Source: Gemmatimonadaceae bacterium (lineage in GTDB: Bacteria > Gemmatimonadota > Gemmatimonadetes > Gemmatimonadales > Gemmatimonadaceae). From it: a stretch of 64,000 bases of DNA. Under the pieces are notes generated by a model that was not told the DNA's origin, ran no database searches, and was given only the letters and a program-made list of their open reading frames with translations. The DNA lies in the NCBI GenBank assembly GCA_016720905.1, contig JADKJT010000005.1, positions 186,001-250,000 on the forward strand, given 5' to 3'. Below are positions 26,493 to 35,508 of this stretch, piece after piece (the stretch's first letter is position 1; each line of letters starts with the position of its first letter). The position numbers were made by a program, and so were the translations under genes.

Positions 26493-29471
26493 ATGCGAAC
26501 CACATCCCTTCTCGCCGCGCTCCTGCTTGGCTCGGCAACCGTCCTGCCGGCCCAGACGCCCGTTCCCGGTGCCAAGAAGGTGCTCTCGGCGGAGGACTAT
26601 GCGCGGTGGCGCACGATCGACAACAGCATCATCACGGCCGACGGCAAGTGGGTCGCGTACGGGTTGCGATTCACGAACACGCTACCGCTCGATGCCAAGC
26701 CGGTGTTGCACCTGCGCAATCTCGCCACGAGCGAGGAGATCGAAGTGCCGAACGCCACGCAACCGGCGTTCTCGCCCGATGCGAAATGGATCGCGTATCT
26801 CGTGGAGCCGCCACCACCGGCGCGAGGCAGCGGGCGCGGAGCGAGTGACAGCGCCGCGGCTTCGCCTGCATCGGGCACGGCGCCCGTGACGCCCGCTGCA
26901 CAGCCCGCGGTCACTGGAGGCCGCGGCGGAGCTGCTGCTGCGCCCCCACGCCGGTGGGAACTTCGCGAACTCGCCACCGGCAAGGTGGTGTCATGGCAGG
27001 ACGTGCAAAGCGCGAGCTTCTCGCCCACATCTACGCACCTGCTGCTGCGCCGTCGGCCGACCGGAGCGCCAGCAGCGACTACGGGAGCCGATGGCGGCGG
27101 TGGCGGTCGCGGTGGTGCCGGCGCTGCGGGCGGTGCGGTGCGCGCGTCCGACGCCGTGTTGCACGAACTCTCCACCGGACGCAGCCAGTTCCTTGGCAGC
27201 GTCGGTGACATCGCCTTTAATCGGTCCGGCGACTTACTGGCCTACACGGTCGACGCCGCGATTCGCGACGGCAACGGACTGTTCGTGGTGGACCTCAAGG
27301 GCGGTCGCACCGTCGTGCTTGACAACGATTCGCTGCGCTACGGCCGCTTGGTCTGGAACGACAAGGGCACCAGCGTGGCCGCACTCAAGGGTCGTGATGT
27401 CGACAAGATGCGGGAGCGCGACAACCAACTGATCGTGATTGCCGATGTGCCGGTCGCCATGAACTCCGCGACGACGTCTCCCGTCGTGTTGAACCCGGCC
27501 AAGGCCACCGGATTCCCGAAGGGTTTCGTGGTCAGTGACCGCGCGCCGCTTGCCTGGAGCGAAGATGGCGCACGCGTCTTCCTTGGCATCATCCCGCAAA
27601 CCGCGCTACCCGACACCGGTCGGCGTCGCAGCACGGATTCCATCGCCGACGTCGATGTGTGGCTCACGCAGGACGAGCGCGTCCAATCCCAGCAGATGAT
27701 CCAGATCGAGGCCGACCGGAACCGCACGTTCCGTCAGGCATTCGACCTCGCGTCCGCGCGCTACATCACGCTCAGTGATTCGTCCCTGCGTGACCTCGAG
27801 ATGCCCGCCAGCGGCACGTGGGCGGTGGGGCGCGATGCCCGCGAGTATGTCTCCGACTACAAACCGCCCGCTGCCGATTTCTATCGCGTCAATACGGTCA
27901 CTGGTGAACGCACGCTCATGCTCAAAGGCCAGCTCACCGGCCCGCATGTCAACGGCATTTCGCCCGATGGCCGGTTCTTCCTGTACTGGAAGGACGCCAA
28001 GTGGCAGTCGATGGACCTCGTCAGCGGCACGTCACGCACGCTGGGCGGCACCGTGAACTTCACCGACATGGAGGAAGATCATCCTGGCCCAAAACCGTCG
28101 TACGGCGTGGCCGGATACGCCGCCGATGGGACCGGCGTGATTGCGCAGCATCGCTTTGACCTGTGGTTCCTGCCGTTTGATGGCACGGCGGCGCGCAACC
28201 TGACCAATGGCGTCGGCACGCGCGACAAGATTGTGCATCGCTATGTCCGCGCGTCGCCCATCGACAGTTCGGTGCGCCGCGCCGCGCGTGTCGCGCGCGA
28301 GATCGACCTGTCGAAGCCCATCACGCTCACCACGTACGGCGAGTACACCAAGAAGGCCGGTTTCTCACGACTCGCCAATGGCGCGATGCAAACGCTGCTG
28401 TACGAGGACGCCGCGTTCAGCGCGCCGCTGCGCGCGTCGGCCAGCGACGTGTTCATGTACACGCGCCAGACCTTTCGCGAGTTTCCCGACGTGCTGGTAT
28501 CCGGCGCCGACTTCGCCAATGCGAAGAAAATTTCCGACGCCAACCCGCAGCAGGCCGAGTTCAAGTGGGGACGGCGCATCCTGTTCGACTACACCACGCG
28601 CCGCGGCGATAAGCTGCAGGGCATCCTCGCGATTCCCGATGACTACGTGGACGGCGAAAAGCGACCCATGCTGGTGACGTTCTACGAAAAGAATTCGCAA
28701 ACCATGCATCGGTATCCCACGCCGTCCTTCCTCACCGGCATGGGCGGCATGCCGGTGGAGGCCGTGAGCCGCGGGTATCTCACCATGCTCCCCGACGTGC
28801 AGTTCCACACGGGCTCATCGCACAGCGATATGCTCGACGCCGTTGAGGCCGCGACGAAGAAGGTCATCGCTATGGGGTATGCCGATCCGAAACGCATCGG
28901 CGTGCACGGGCACAGCTACGGTGGTGAAGGCGCCGCGTTCATCGGCACGCGGTCGCGGCTGTTCGCGGCGGTCGGCATGGGTGCCGGCGTGACTGATCTC
29001 TACTCCGACTTCAGCCAGAGCTGGGGATGGTCCTATCAGGTGACCGGCGGCAGCGGCCAGAATGGCAATGGCTACTACATGAACGGTCAGGGGCGCTGGG
29101 GCTTCTCCCCGTGGGAAAAGCCCGAGGTGTACCATTTCGAGTCGGCACTGACGCATGTGCCGGAAGTCACCTCACCATTCCTGATCATGCACGGGACGGC
29201 CGACCCCACGGTGTCGTTCAGCGAAGGGATGAACTTCTACAACGCGCTGCGCTTCAACGGCAAGCAGGCCGCCATGCTCGCCTATGCCGGCGAAGGCCAT
29301 GGGCTGCGAGGACTCGCCAACCGCCGGGACCTCACCACCCGGTACTTCGAGTATTTCGATCACTACCTCAAGGGCGAGCCGGCCCCCAGGTGGATGACCG
29401 ATGGTGTCCCGTTCATCGCGAAGGACCTGTCAAAAGCGACGGGCAAGCCCGTCATCATGAAGAAACCCTGA
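26493..29471 (+). CDS. Secreted S9 family (prolyl oligopeptidase-type) peptidase
   Basis: 992 residues with signal peptide MRTTSLLAALLLGSATVLPA. A TolB-like propeller (about 30-640) gates a C-terminal alpha/beta-hydrolase domain. The catalytic triad is visible: Ser808 in HGHSYGGEG, Asp904 in HGTADPTVS, His936 in GEGHGLRG. Two Gly/Ala/Pro-rich low-complexity insertions (about 108-150 and 195-212) sit between propeller blades and make the protein longer than average for the family. It probably degrades oligopeptides in the periplasm or outside the cell. The amidohydrolase follows after 5 bp, suggesting an operon. Confidence 0.92.
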   Translation: MRTTSLLAALLLGSATVLPAQTPVPGAKKVLSAEDYARWRTIDNSIITADGKWVAYGLRFTNTLPLDAKPVLHLRNLATSEEIEVPNATQPAFSPDAKWIAYLVEPPPPARGSGRGASDSAAASPASGTAPVTPAAQPAVTGGRGGAAAAPPRRWELRELATGKVVSWQDVQSASFSPTSTHLLLRRRPTGAPAATTGADGGGGGRGGAGAAGGAVRASDAVLHELSTGRSQFLGSVGDIAFNRSGDLLAYTVDAAIRDGNGLFVVDLKGGRTVVLDNDSLRYGRLVWNDKGTSVAALKGRDVDKMRERDNQLIVIADVPVAMNSATTSPVVLNPAKATGFPKGFVVSDRAPLAWSEDGARVFLGIIPQTALPDTGRRRSTDSIADVDVWLTQDERVQSQQMIQIEADRNRTFRQAFDLASARYITLSDSSLRDLEMPASGTWAVGRDAREYVSDYKPPAADFYRVNTVTGERTLMLKGQLTGPHVNGISPDGRFFLYWKDAKWQSMDLVSGTSRTLGGTVNFTDMEEDHPGPKPSYGVAGYAADGTGVIAQHRFDLWFLPFDGTAARNLTNGVGTRDKIVHRYVRASPIDSSVRRAARVAREIDLSKPITLTTYGEYTKKAGFSRLANGAMQTLLYEDAAFSAPLRASASDVFMYTRQTFREFPDVLVSGADFANAKKISDANPQQAEFKWGRRILFDYTTRRGDKLQGILAIPDDYVDGEKRPMLVTFYEKNSQTMHRYPTPSFLTGMGGMPVEAVSRGYLTMLPDVQFHTGSSHSDMLDAVEAATKKVIAMGYADPKRIGVHGHSYGGEGAAFIGTRSRLFAAVGMGAGVTDLYSDFSQSWGWSYQVTGGSGQNGNGYYMNGQGRWGFSPWEKPEVYHFESALTHVPEVTSPFLIMHGTADPTVSFSEGMNFYNALRFNGKQAAMLAYAGEGHGLRGLANRRDLTTRYFEYFDHYLKGEPAPRWMTDGVPFIAKDLSKATGKPVIMKKP

Positions 29472-29476
29472 CGGTG

Positions 29477-31246
29477 ATGTGCCCCCCACCTCGGTTCTCG
29501 CGCGGCTGGTCGATGGTCCGTGCTACTGCCGTCCTCAGCCTGCTCGTCGGCTGCGGCACGTCCGACGCAATTCCGGTGGCCACACCCGATCTCATCCTCA
29601 CCAACGCGCGCGTCTACACGTTGTCGTGGAGCGAGCCTTCGACCGACGGTGTACCGGCCGCCTCGGCCCCGTTCGACTCCGCCACCGGATGGCGACATGA
29701 CGCGACCGCGGTGGCGGTGCGCAGTGGACGCATCGTGTATGTCGGATCCGATTCCGGTGCCTTGGCGCTCCGCGGCGACAGCACGCGCGTGATCGACCTG
29801 GAGGGTCAGGTCATGCTCCCGGGACTGGTGGACGCACACACACATACGGCCGAGTTGGGCGCCGCACTCGATCGTGTGAATCTCACCGGGATCGCCACCG
29901 AGGCCGAAGCGGTTGAGCTGATTGCGCAGCGCGCCGCGACCACGCCCAAAGGCGAGTGGATCCTCGGCTACGGATGGGACGAAGGCGCCTGGGCCAATCA
30001 CTATCCCGACAAGCGGCTCATCTCAGAGCGCGTGCCCGATCATCCGGTCATCCTCCGCGGCTTGCACGGATTCGCCGCGTGGGCCAACAGTGCGGCGCTG
30101 ACCAAAGCGGGCATCACACGCGACACGAAAGCGCCAACCGGTGGTGAGATTCGCCAAGACGCCGCCGGCGAGCCCACCGGATTGGTGTTGAATCGCGCCG
30201 TGCCGTTGCTTGACGATGCCGTGCCACTACCGTCAGCCGCGCAACGCGACGCTCAGGTCATGCGCGCGCTACACGTGATGGCCGATGCGGGCTACACCGG
30301 CATTCACGAAGCCGGCACCACGCCCGATGTCATGGCCTCGTTCGAACGACTGGCAGCGCTCGATTCTCTCCCATTGCGCGTGTACGCCATGATCAGCGGT
30401 CGCGACTCGGCGATGGTGCGCGCCTGGATTGCGCGCGGCCCCTACACGTCGCCCAACGGCATGCTGAGTGTGCGCGCCGTGAAGGCCTACTACGACGGCG
30501 CCCTGGGTTCGCGTGGCGCACAACTGCTGGCCGACTACAGTGATCGCGCCGGACATCGCGGCGTAAGCGGCGGTGCGTACGGGTTTGATCAACGGGTGGT
30601 AGCCGATGCCATGTCGGCCGGATTTCAGGTGGGCATTCACGCGATCGGCGACGCCGGCAATCGGGCCACCCTCGATTTCATTGACTCGGTCATGCAGGCG
30701 GCGCCCAAGGCGCGCACACTGCGGCATCGCGTGGAACATGCGCAGGTGGTGTCGCCCAGTGATATCGCGCGGTTCGCGTCGATGGGGGTGATTGCCTCCA
30801 TGCAGCCACCGCATGCGGTGGAAGACAAAGGATGGGCGGAACAGCGACTGGGCGCGGGACGCATTCAGGGCGCGTATGCCTGGCGCACATTGCGGCGTGC
30901 ACAAGCGCGGTTGGCGTTCTCCAGCGACCTGCCAGGTTCAAGCTGGAGTCCGTTCTACGGGCTGCACTCGGCCATGACGCGTGAGGACACCAGCGGTGCG
31001 CCCACCGGTGGCTGGTATCCGGAACAACGCATGACCGCGGAGGAAGCCGTGCGCGGATATTCCGTGTGGAACGCGTATGCAGGATTTGACGAACAACAGG
31101 CCGGCACGATTGCGGTGGGGAAACGCGCCGACTTCACCGTGATGGATGTCGACCCGTTTCGCCAGAGGGCGCTGGCCGAACTGCTCAAGGGGCGTGTGTT
31201 GTGGACGGTGTCGCGTGGGCGGGTGGTGTATGAGCGGGGGCGATAG
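29477..31246 (+). CDS. YtcJ-like amidohydrolase lipoprotein
   Basis: 589 residues from ATG 29477. An alternative start at ATG 29513 begins directly with the lipoprotein signal MVRATAVLSLLVGC. The amidohydrolase fold is clear: HxH metal motif in GLVDAHTHTA, Lys-containing KAYYDGALGSRGA, GIHAIGDAGN, HRVEHAQVVSP and FSSDLPGSSW. These match the YtcJ/AepA group, whose substrates are mostly unassigned. It starts 5 bp after the S9 peptidase stop, so peptide cleavage and amide hydrolysis may act on the same substrate pool at the cell surface. Confidence 0.9.
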   Translation: MCPPPRFSRGWSMVRATAVLSLLVGCGTSDAIPVATPDLILTNARVYTLSWSEPSTDGVPAASAPFDSATGWRHDATAVAVRSGRIVYVGSDSGALALRGDSTRVIDLEGQVMLPGLVDAHTHTAELGAALDRVNLTGIATEAEAVELIAQRAATTPKGEWILGYGWDEGAWANHYPDKRLISERVPDHPVILRGLHGFAAWANSAALTKAGITRDTKAPTGGEIRQDAAGEPTGLVLNRAVPLLDDAVPLPSAAQRDAQVMRALHVMADAGYTGIHEAGTTPDVMASFERLAALDSLPLRVYAMISGRDSAMVRAWIARGPYTSPNGMLSVRAVKAYYDGALGSRGAQLLADYSDRAGHRGVSGGAYGFDQRVVADAMSAGFQVGIHAIGDAGNRATLDFIDSVMQAAPKARTLRHRVEHAQVVSPSDIARFASMGVIASMQPPHAVEDKGWAEQRLGAGRIQGAYAWRTLRRAQARLAFSSDLPGSSWSPFYGLHSAMTREDTSGAPTGGWYPEQRMTAEEAVRGYSVWNAYAGFDEQQAGTIAVGKRADFTVMDVDPFRQRALAELLKGRVLWTVSRGRVVYERGR

Positions 31247-31292
31247 TGCCGCCTGCTTTGCACGCTGTCGATACGACGCGTAGCTTCAGCGC

Positions 31293-34160
31293 ATGACCGA
31301 TCTTCTCAGTGCGCTTCGCGCCAGTCTGGGCGACAAGTACCGCATAGACCGCGAATTGGGCGGCGGCGGCATGAGCCGCGTGTTCGTGGCGGAAGAGATT
31401 GCACTGGGACGACAGGTGGTGCTCAAGGTCTTGCCGACCGAGATGGCGGCGACGGTTAACTCGGATCGGTTTCGACAGGAAGTGCAATTCGCGGCGCGCT
31501 TGCAGCACCCGCACATCGTTCCGGTGCTGGCCACGGGTGAAGATGCGGGCACCCTGTGGTATTCGATGCCGTTTGTGAGCGGCGAATCGCTGCGCGCGCG
31601 ACTGACCGGCGGTGCGCTGAGCATTCGCGACGCACTGGGGGTGTGGCGCGAAATGCTCGATGCGTTGGCGCACGCGCACAAGGCCGGACTTATTCATCGC
31701 GATATCAAGCCGGACAATGTGCTGATCAGCGGCCGTCATGCGCTGGTCACCGACTTCGGGATTGCCAAGGCCATGGCGTCGGCCACCAATGCCGAAAACG
31801 GATCGTCACTTACCGGTATTGGCTTTGTGGTGGGGACACCGGCCTACATGGCGCCGGAGCAGGCGGCGGGGATGTCCGAAGTCGATCAGCGCACCGACGT
31901 GTATTCGGCGGCGCTGGTGGCGTATGAAATGTTCACGGGCAAGGCGCCGTTTGGTGAACTCACGGCGTCCCAGGCACTGGCGTCGCAGGTGCAGGTAACG
32001 CCGGCCGCGCCGCGCACGCTGCGGGCCGAGTTGCCGGCGGGAATCGATGCGCTGTTGATGCAGTGCCTCGCGAAAGATCCCGCAGGCCGACCATCCAGTG
32101 CGGACGCTGTGCTTGAGGCACTGGACGTGCTGGAGGCGGCAGGCGGCCTGAGCGCGTCGACGACCGGTGGCTCGCCCGTATCGCACACGGCATTGGCCCT
32201 CGCCGCTGGCCGTCGACGAAAGTGGTACGTGGGTGGTGCCGTGCTCGCGACCATGGTTGCCGCTGTCATCTGGCGGAACGGCAGGCCGGGCTCCGCGAGC
32301 GAGACGGGTGCGGCACGCGATCTGGTGCTGGTGGCATCGTTCAGTCACGAGGCCGCCGATTCATCAGTGGCGCGGGCGATTACCGAAGCACTGCGCATTG
32401 ACCTGCAGCAGTCCAACCGGTTGCGCGCCGCCGAGCCGCAGATGGTGCGCACGACGCTGCAAACCATGCGACTGGCGCCTGATGCCGAGCTCACGGACAG
32501 TTTGGCGCGTGCGGTTGGGCAACGCACCGGTGCCAAGGCATTCATCAACGGGGCTCTGAGCAAACTGGGTACTGGCTATGTGCTCACGGCGCGATTGGTG
32601 AGCGTGGCGGATGGTGTGGAAGTGGCAGCGCTGCGCGAAACGGCACGTGACCCAAGTCAATTGTTGGATGCGACGGACCGGTTGTCCAAAGCCATTCGGC
32701 AGAAGGCTGGCGAGTCGGTTGCCTCGTTGCGAGGAAGTTCGGCGCTGCCCTCAGTGACTACGACGTCGTTCGCGGCGCTGGAGCGGTACGCGGCGGGTAT
32801 CGAGCTGATGCGGCAGGGGCAGCAGCTGTCGGCGGCGGGCGAGTTTGAGAAGGCCATCGCACTGGACAGCGTGTTCGCCAGTGCTTGGGTCGGTTTGTCG
32901 ACGAGCTTGGGCAACGCGGGTATTCGTCTGGCCGATCGCACGCGCGCCGTCACGCGCGCTTACGATTTGCGTCAGAAACTCGTGCCGGTGGAACGACTCC
33001 GTGTGGAGTCGCGATATCATTCCGCCCGTGGCGAGTTCACGGAAGAAGTGGCGGCGTATCGCGCGCTGCTCGCCATCGACCCCACCAACTACGCGGCCCT
33101 CAACAATCTCGGTCGACAGATGCTGGCGCGCGGGCGCTTCGCCGACGCCGAGTCGCTGTTCAAGGCCGCAGTGGTCGCGCGCCCCGGGTCGCTGGCGCCA
33201 CTCGAGATGTTGCAGCAAGTGGCTGTTGCGCGCGCCGACACGGCGCTGATGGACTCGCTGCGTCGCACAATACCCAAGGGCGAGATCGCCACGCGTCTGG
33301 AGTACTACTACGCGGAGAAGATCAGCGCGGCGGCGGGCGAGTATTCGCGTCTTGCGGCCATTGTGGACAGTACGCTGGCCAGCAAGCCGGACCCCGAGTT
33401 CAGTATCGAGCTTCTCAGGAGCCGCTCCGAACTGCTGATCATGCGCGGGCGGTTGCGCGTGGCGGAGAACGAAGTACAGCGGGTCGTCCGCCCGCTCGTG
33501 CAGCGCCTTGATCCTACCCGCATGTACTCGATTGACGCCACGATGGCCGAGGCGCGCCTGGTGTTGCTGGATGACACCACGGGGGCTCGACGCGGCCTGT
33601 CGCGCATTGACTCGGCATTGGTGGGCACCACGGTACCGCGCGAGGATCAGGCGTTTCTGTATCGCGCGTTTCTGCATGCCCGCACGGGGAATGTCCGGAC
33701 CGCGCGCCAGATGCTCGCGGAAGCAGGGCCACTGCTGCCACGCGACACCACCTGGACACAGTGGATCAACGGCGAGATCGCACTGGCCGAAAAACGTCCG
33801 CTCGACGCCATTGGGCAGTTCCGTCGCGTGGTGGGCGCTGAACAGTTCTGCCTCATCTGTGGCAGCGGCGCCCTGGCACGTGCGTTTGATGCCGCCGGAA
33901 TGCGCGACTCCGTGGTCGCGGTGTACGAGCGTAGTCTGGCCAGCCGCGTACCGGCTGATCGCACGGGTGAAGATGTGATGGAACGCGCGCGTGCACTCAA
34001 ACGACTGGGTGAACTGTACGAAGACCGTGGCAATCTCGTACAGGCCATCCGGCGTTACCGCGAGTTCGTGGAATTATGGAAGGATGCCGACGCGGAACTG
34101 CAGCCGGTGGTGGCTGACGTGCGGGAACGGATTGTGAGGCTTGAGGCGAAGCGGGGGTAG
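31293..34160 (+). CDS. Ser/Thr protein kinase with transmembrane segment and TPR domain
   Basis: 955 residues. A PknB-type kinase domain occupies about 16-280, with glycine loop LGGGGMSRVFVAEE, Lys45, His135-Arg-Asp137, Asp154-Phe-Gly and GTPAYMAPEQ. One transmembrane helix (about 310-325, VGGAVLATMVAAVIW) is followed by an adenylyl cyclase/TolB-like beta domain (about 340-480) and then TPR repeats to the C-terminus. All catalytic residues are present. This family is expanded in Gemmatimonadota. The sensor domain is presumably periplasmic. It ends 3 bp from the convergent DUF2911 gene. Confidence 0.92.
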   Translation: MTDLLSALRASLGDKYRIDRELGGGGMSRVFVAEEIALGRQVVLKVLPTEMAATVNSDRFRQEVQFAARLQHPHIVPVLATGEDAGTLWYSMPFVSGESLRARLTGGALSIRDALGVWREMLDALAHAHKAGLIHRDIKPDNVLISGRHALVTDFGIAKAMASATNAENGSSLTGIGFVVGTPAYMAPEQAAGMSEVDQRTDVYSAALVAYEMFTGKAPFGELTASQALASQVQVTPAAPRTLRAELPAGIDALLMQCLAKDPAGRPSSADAVLEALDVLEAAGGLSASTTGGSPVSHTALALAAGRRRKWYVGGAVLATMVAAVIWRNGRPGSASETGAARDLVLVASFSHEAADSSVARAITEALRIDLQQSNRLRAAEPQMVRTTLQTMRLAPDAELTDSLARAVGQRTGAKAFINGALSKLGTGYVLTARLVSVADGVEVAALRETARDPSQLLDATDRLSKAIRQKAGESVASLRGSSALPSVTTTSFAALERYAAGIELMRQGQQLSAAGEFEKAIALDSVFASAWVGLSTSLGNAGIRLADRTRAVTRAYDLRQKLVPVERLRVESRYHSARGEFTEEVAAYRALLAIDPTNYAALNNLGRQMLARGRFADAESLFKAAVVARPGSLAPLEMLQQVAVARADTALMDSLRRTIPKGEIATRLEYYYAEKISAAAGEYSRLAAIVDSTLASKPDPEFSIELLRSRSELLIMRGRLRVAENEVQRVVRPLVQRLDPTRMYSIDATMAEARLVLLDDTTGARRGLSRIDSALVGTTVPREDQAFLYRAFLHARTGNVRTARQMLAEAGPLLPRDTTWTQWINGEIALAEKRPLDAIGQFRRVVGAEQFCLICGSGALARAFDAAGMRDSVVAVYERSLASRVPADRTGEDVMERARALKRLGELYEDRGNLVQAIRRYREFVELWKDADAELQPVVADVRERIVRLEAKRG

Positions 34161-34163
34161 CGG

Positions 34164-34754
34164 CTACCGCACCACCCATTCGGTGGTGAGCATCACGGTA
34201 TCCCACGCCATACGCAGCTCGCCGCGCTGCACGCCGGGCGCCGTGGACGGAATAAGCCAGACCGAGAAGCTCTCGATCGGCGATGCCATCGTGCGCACGG
34301 TGAGATCAATGCGCGCCGCGTCTTTCTTCATGTCATACTCCGCCACGGCAACCGAAGCCGCTCCCGTGGTCTCGGCCTGCAAAATCAGCGTCCATCCGGT
34401 ACGTGTGGGCAACGCCTGCGCGACGTAGCGACCCTTGGGCACATTCTGGCCGCCTATCGTCAAATCGACGTCGGTGGTGAAGAGTGTGGCCGAATTGGCG
34501 CCAAGCCGCCACACGGCACCGAACGGCACGAGACTGTCGGTATTGATCCGTCGGCCACGCAGGTGCGGCTGTCCATAGTCCATGCGAATGAGCGCCGGCT
34601 TGCCGGCGGCACGCTGGGCGGCCGTATCAACCAGCGTGAGTGACACCTCGGCGATGCCGCGCGTGCTGGGCGCGGCGCGGCGAGCACCGGCTTGTGCGGC
34701 CAGCGGTGCGGCGAGAAGAAGCGACAACGCAAGAGCAGGGAACAGAATGCGCAT
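34164..34754 (-). CDS. Secreted DUF2911 protein
   Basis: 196 residues from ATG 34754 with signal peptide MRILFPALALSLLLAAPLAA. The DUF2911 core is visible: YGQPHLRGRRINTDSLVPFG, VWRLGANSATLFTTDVDLTI and VPKGRYVAQALPTRTGWTLI. The function of the family is unknown. A second, longer DUF2911 protein is at 50712-51602. Confidence 0.88.
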   Translation of the reverse strand: MRILFPALALSLLLAAPLAAQAGARRAAPSTRGIAEVSLTLVDTAAQRAAGKPALIRMDYGQPHLRGRRINTDSLVPFGAVWRLGANSATLFTTDVDLTIGGQNVPKGRYVAQALPTRTGWTLILQAETTGAASVAVAEYDMKKDAARIDLTVRTMASPIESFSVWLIPSTAPGVQRGELRMAWDTVMLTTEWVVR

Positions 34755-34815
34755 GGTCGGTAGGGAGCGAGGGGGGAAACGAATCACAATTACACGGCGA
34801 CGAGCGATGGGCCAG

Positions 34816-35193
34816 CTACTTTCGTTTGGGAAAGTACCGTACACCGGGAAGGCTGGCAAAGTCGGCGTCCATAGTCCAAATGGTCGCGTCATGTTGCTTG
34901 GCGGTCGCGTAAATGATGCTGTCCGCCAACGGCAGCTTGTGGGCCACGCCAAGTTGCGCCGCACTCAGCGCGATGCCGGCATCGAGGGCGACCACCTGCC
35001 CCTGGTGGAGTACGGCCGCAATCTGCAACGCCGCGTCCTCGTCACGTTGCTGCATCACGCGGCGTGTGACTTCGAGAAGGACAATCGTGGGCACCAGCAG
35101 GCGATCCACGTCCTCTATGACCGCGGCAAAGTGACCGGCGTGCGGCCCGGCCGCAAAGTACTCCAGCCACGCCGACGAATCGACGAGGTTCAC
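34816..35193 (-). CDS. vapC: PIN-domain toxin, VapC family
   Basis: 125 residues starting with GTG 35193, which overlaps the antitoxin stop by 4 bp. PIN acidic residues are in place: Asp5 in MNLVDSSAWLEYF, Glu in IVLLEVTRRV, Asp in LPLADSIIYATA and Asp in WTMDADF. VapC toxins are Mg-dependent RNases that cut tRNA or rRNA. The target here is unknown. Confidence 0.93.
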   Translation of the reverse strand: MNLVDSSAWLEYFAAGPHAGHFAAVIEDVDRLLVPTIVLLEVTRRVMQQRDEDAALQIAAVLHQGQVVALDAGIALSAAQLGVAHKLPLADSIIYATAKQHDATIWTMDADFASLPGVRYFPKRK

Positions 35194-35396
35194 ACGCGAT
35201 CCGAATCGCGGGTGACCGTGGTGTCCATCCCTTTCAAAAAGCCACGCATTTTGCGCATGGCCTGCACGGGGATGAACTCGATACGGTTCTGATACTGAAG
35301 CGCCTGAACCTTCTGACCTGGCTCCAGACGCAGCGCCTCGCGAATTTCGCGCGGAATGACTACCTGGAATTTCGGAGAGACGGTAACAACAGCCAT
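35190..35396 (-). CDS. vapB: AbrB/MazE-type antitoxin (VapB)
   Basis: 68 residues from ATG 35396 (MAVVTVSPKFQVVIPREIRE), a swapped-hairpin AbrB DNA-binding fold. An AGGA ribosome-binding site lies 5 bp upstream of the ATG. The open frame extends 10 codons further but past the promoter. The C-terminal half should wrap the VapC active site. The promoter and a nested palindrome directly upstream support autoregulation. Confidence 0.9.
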   Translation of the reverse strand: MAVVTVSPKFQVVIPREIREALRLEPGQKVQALQYQNRIEFIPVQAMRKMRGFLKGMDTTVTRDSDRV

Positions 35397-35405
35397 GGCA
35401 TCCTC

Positions 35406-35454
35406 ATCGATAGACGTATCGTACAACGATAGTGCTATCGATGCGACTGGTCAA
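35406..35454 (-). promoter_or_regulatory. vapBC promoter overlapped by nested palindrome
   Basis: Read leftwards, TTGACC (35454-35449) and TATCGT (35431-35426) are 17 bp apart. An outer inverted repeat ATCGATAG (35406-35413) / CTATCGAT (35435-35442) covers the -10 box. An inner CGATAG (35427-35432) pairs with CTATCG (35435-35440). VapB binding here would block RNA polymerase. Confidence 0.65.
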
Positions 35455-35508
35455 CCCATGGGCACGGCGTGCGCTTGCCGAGATGGCAGCGGACTGGTTC
35501 ATTCGCAT

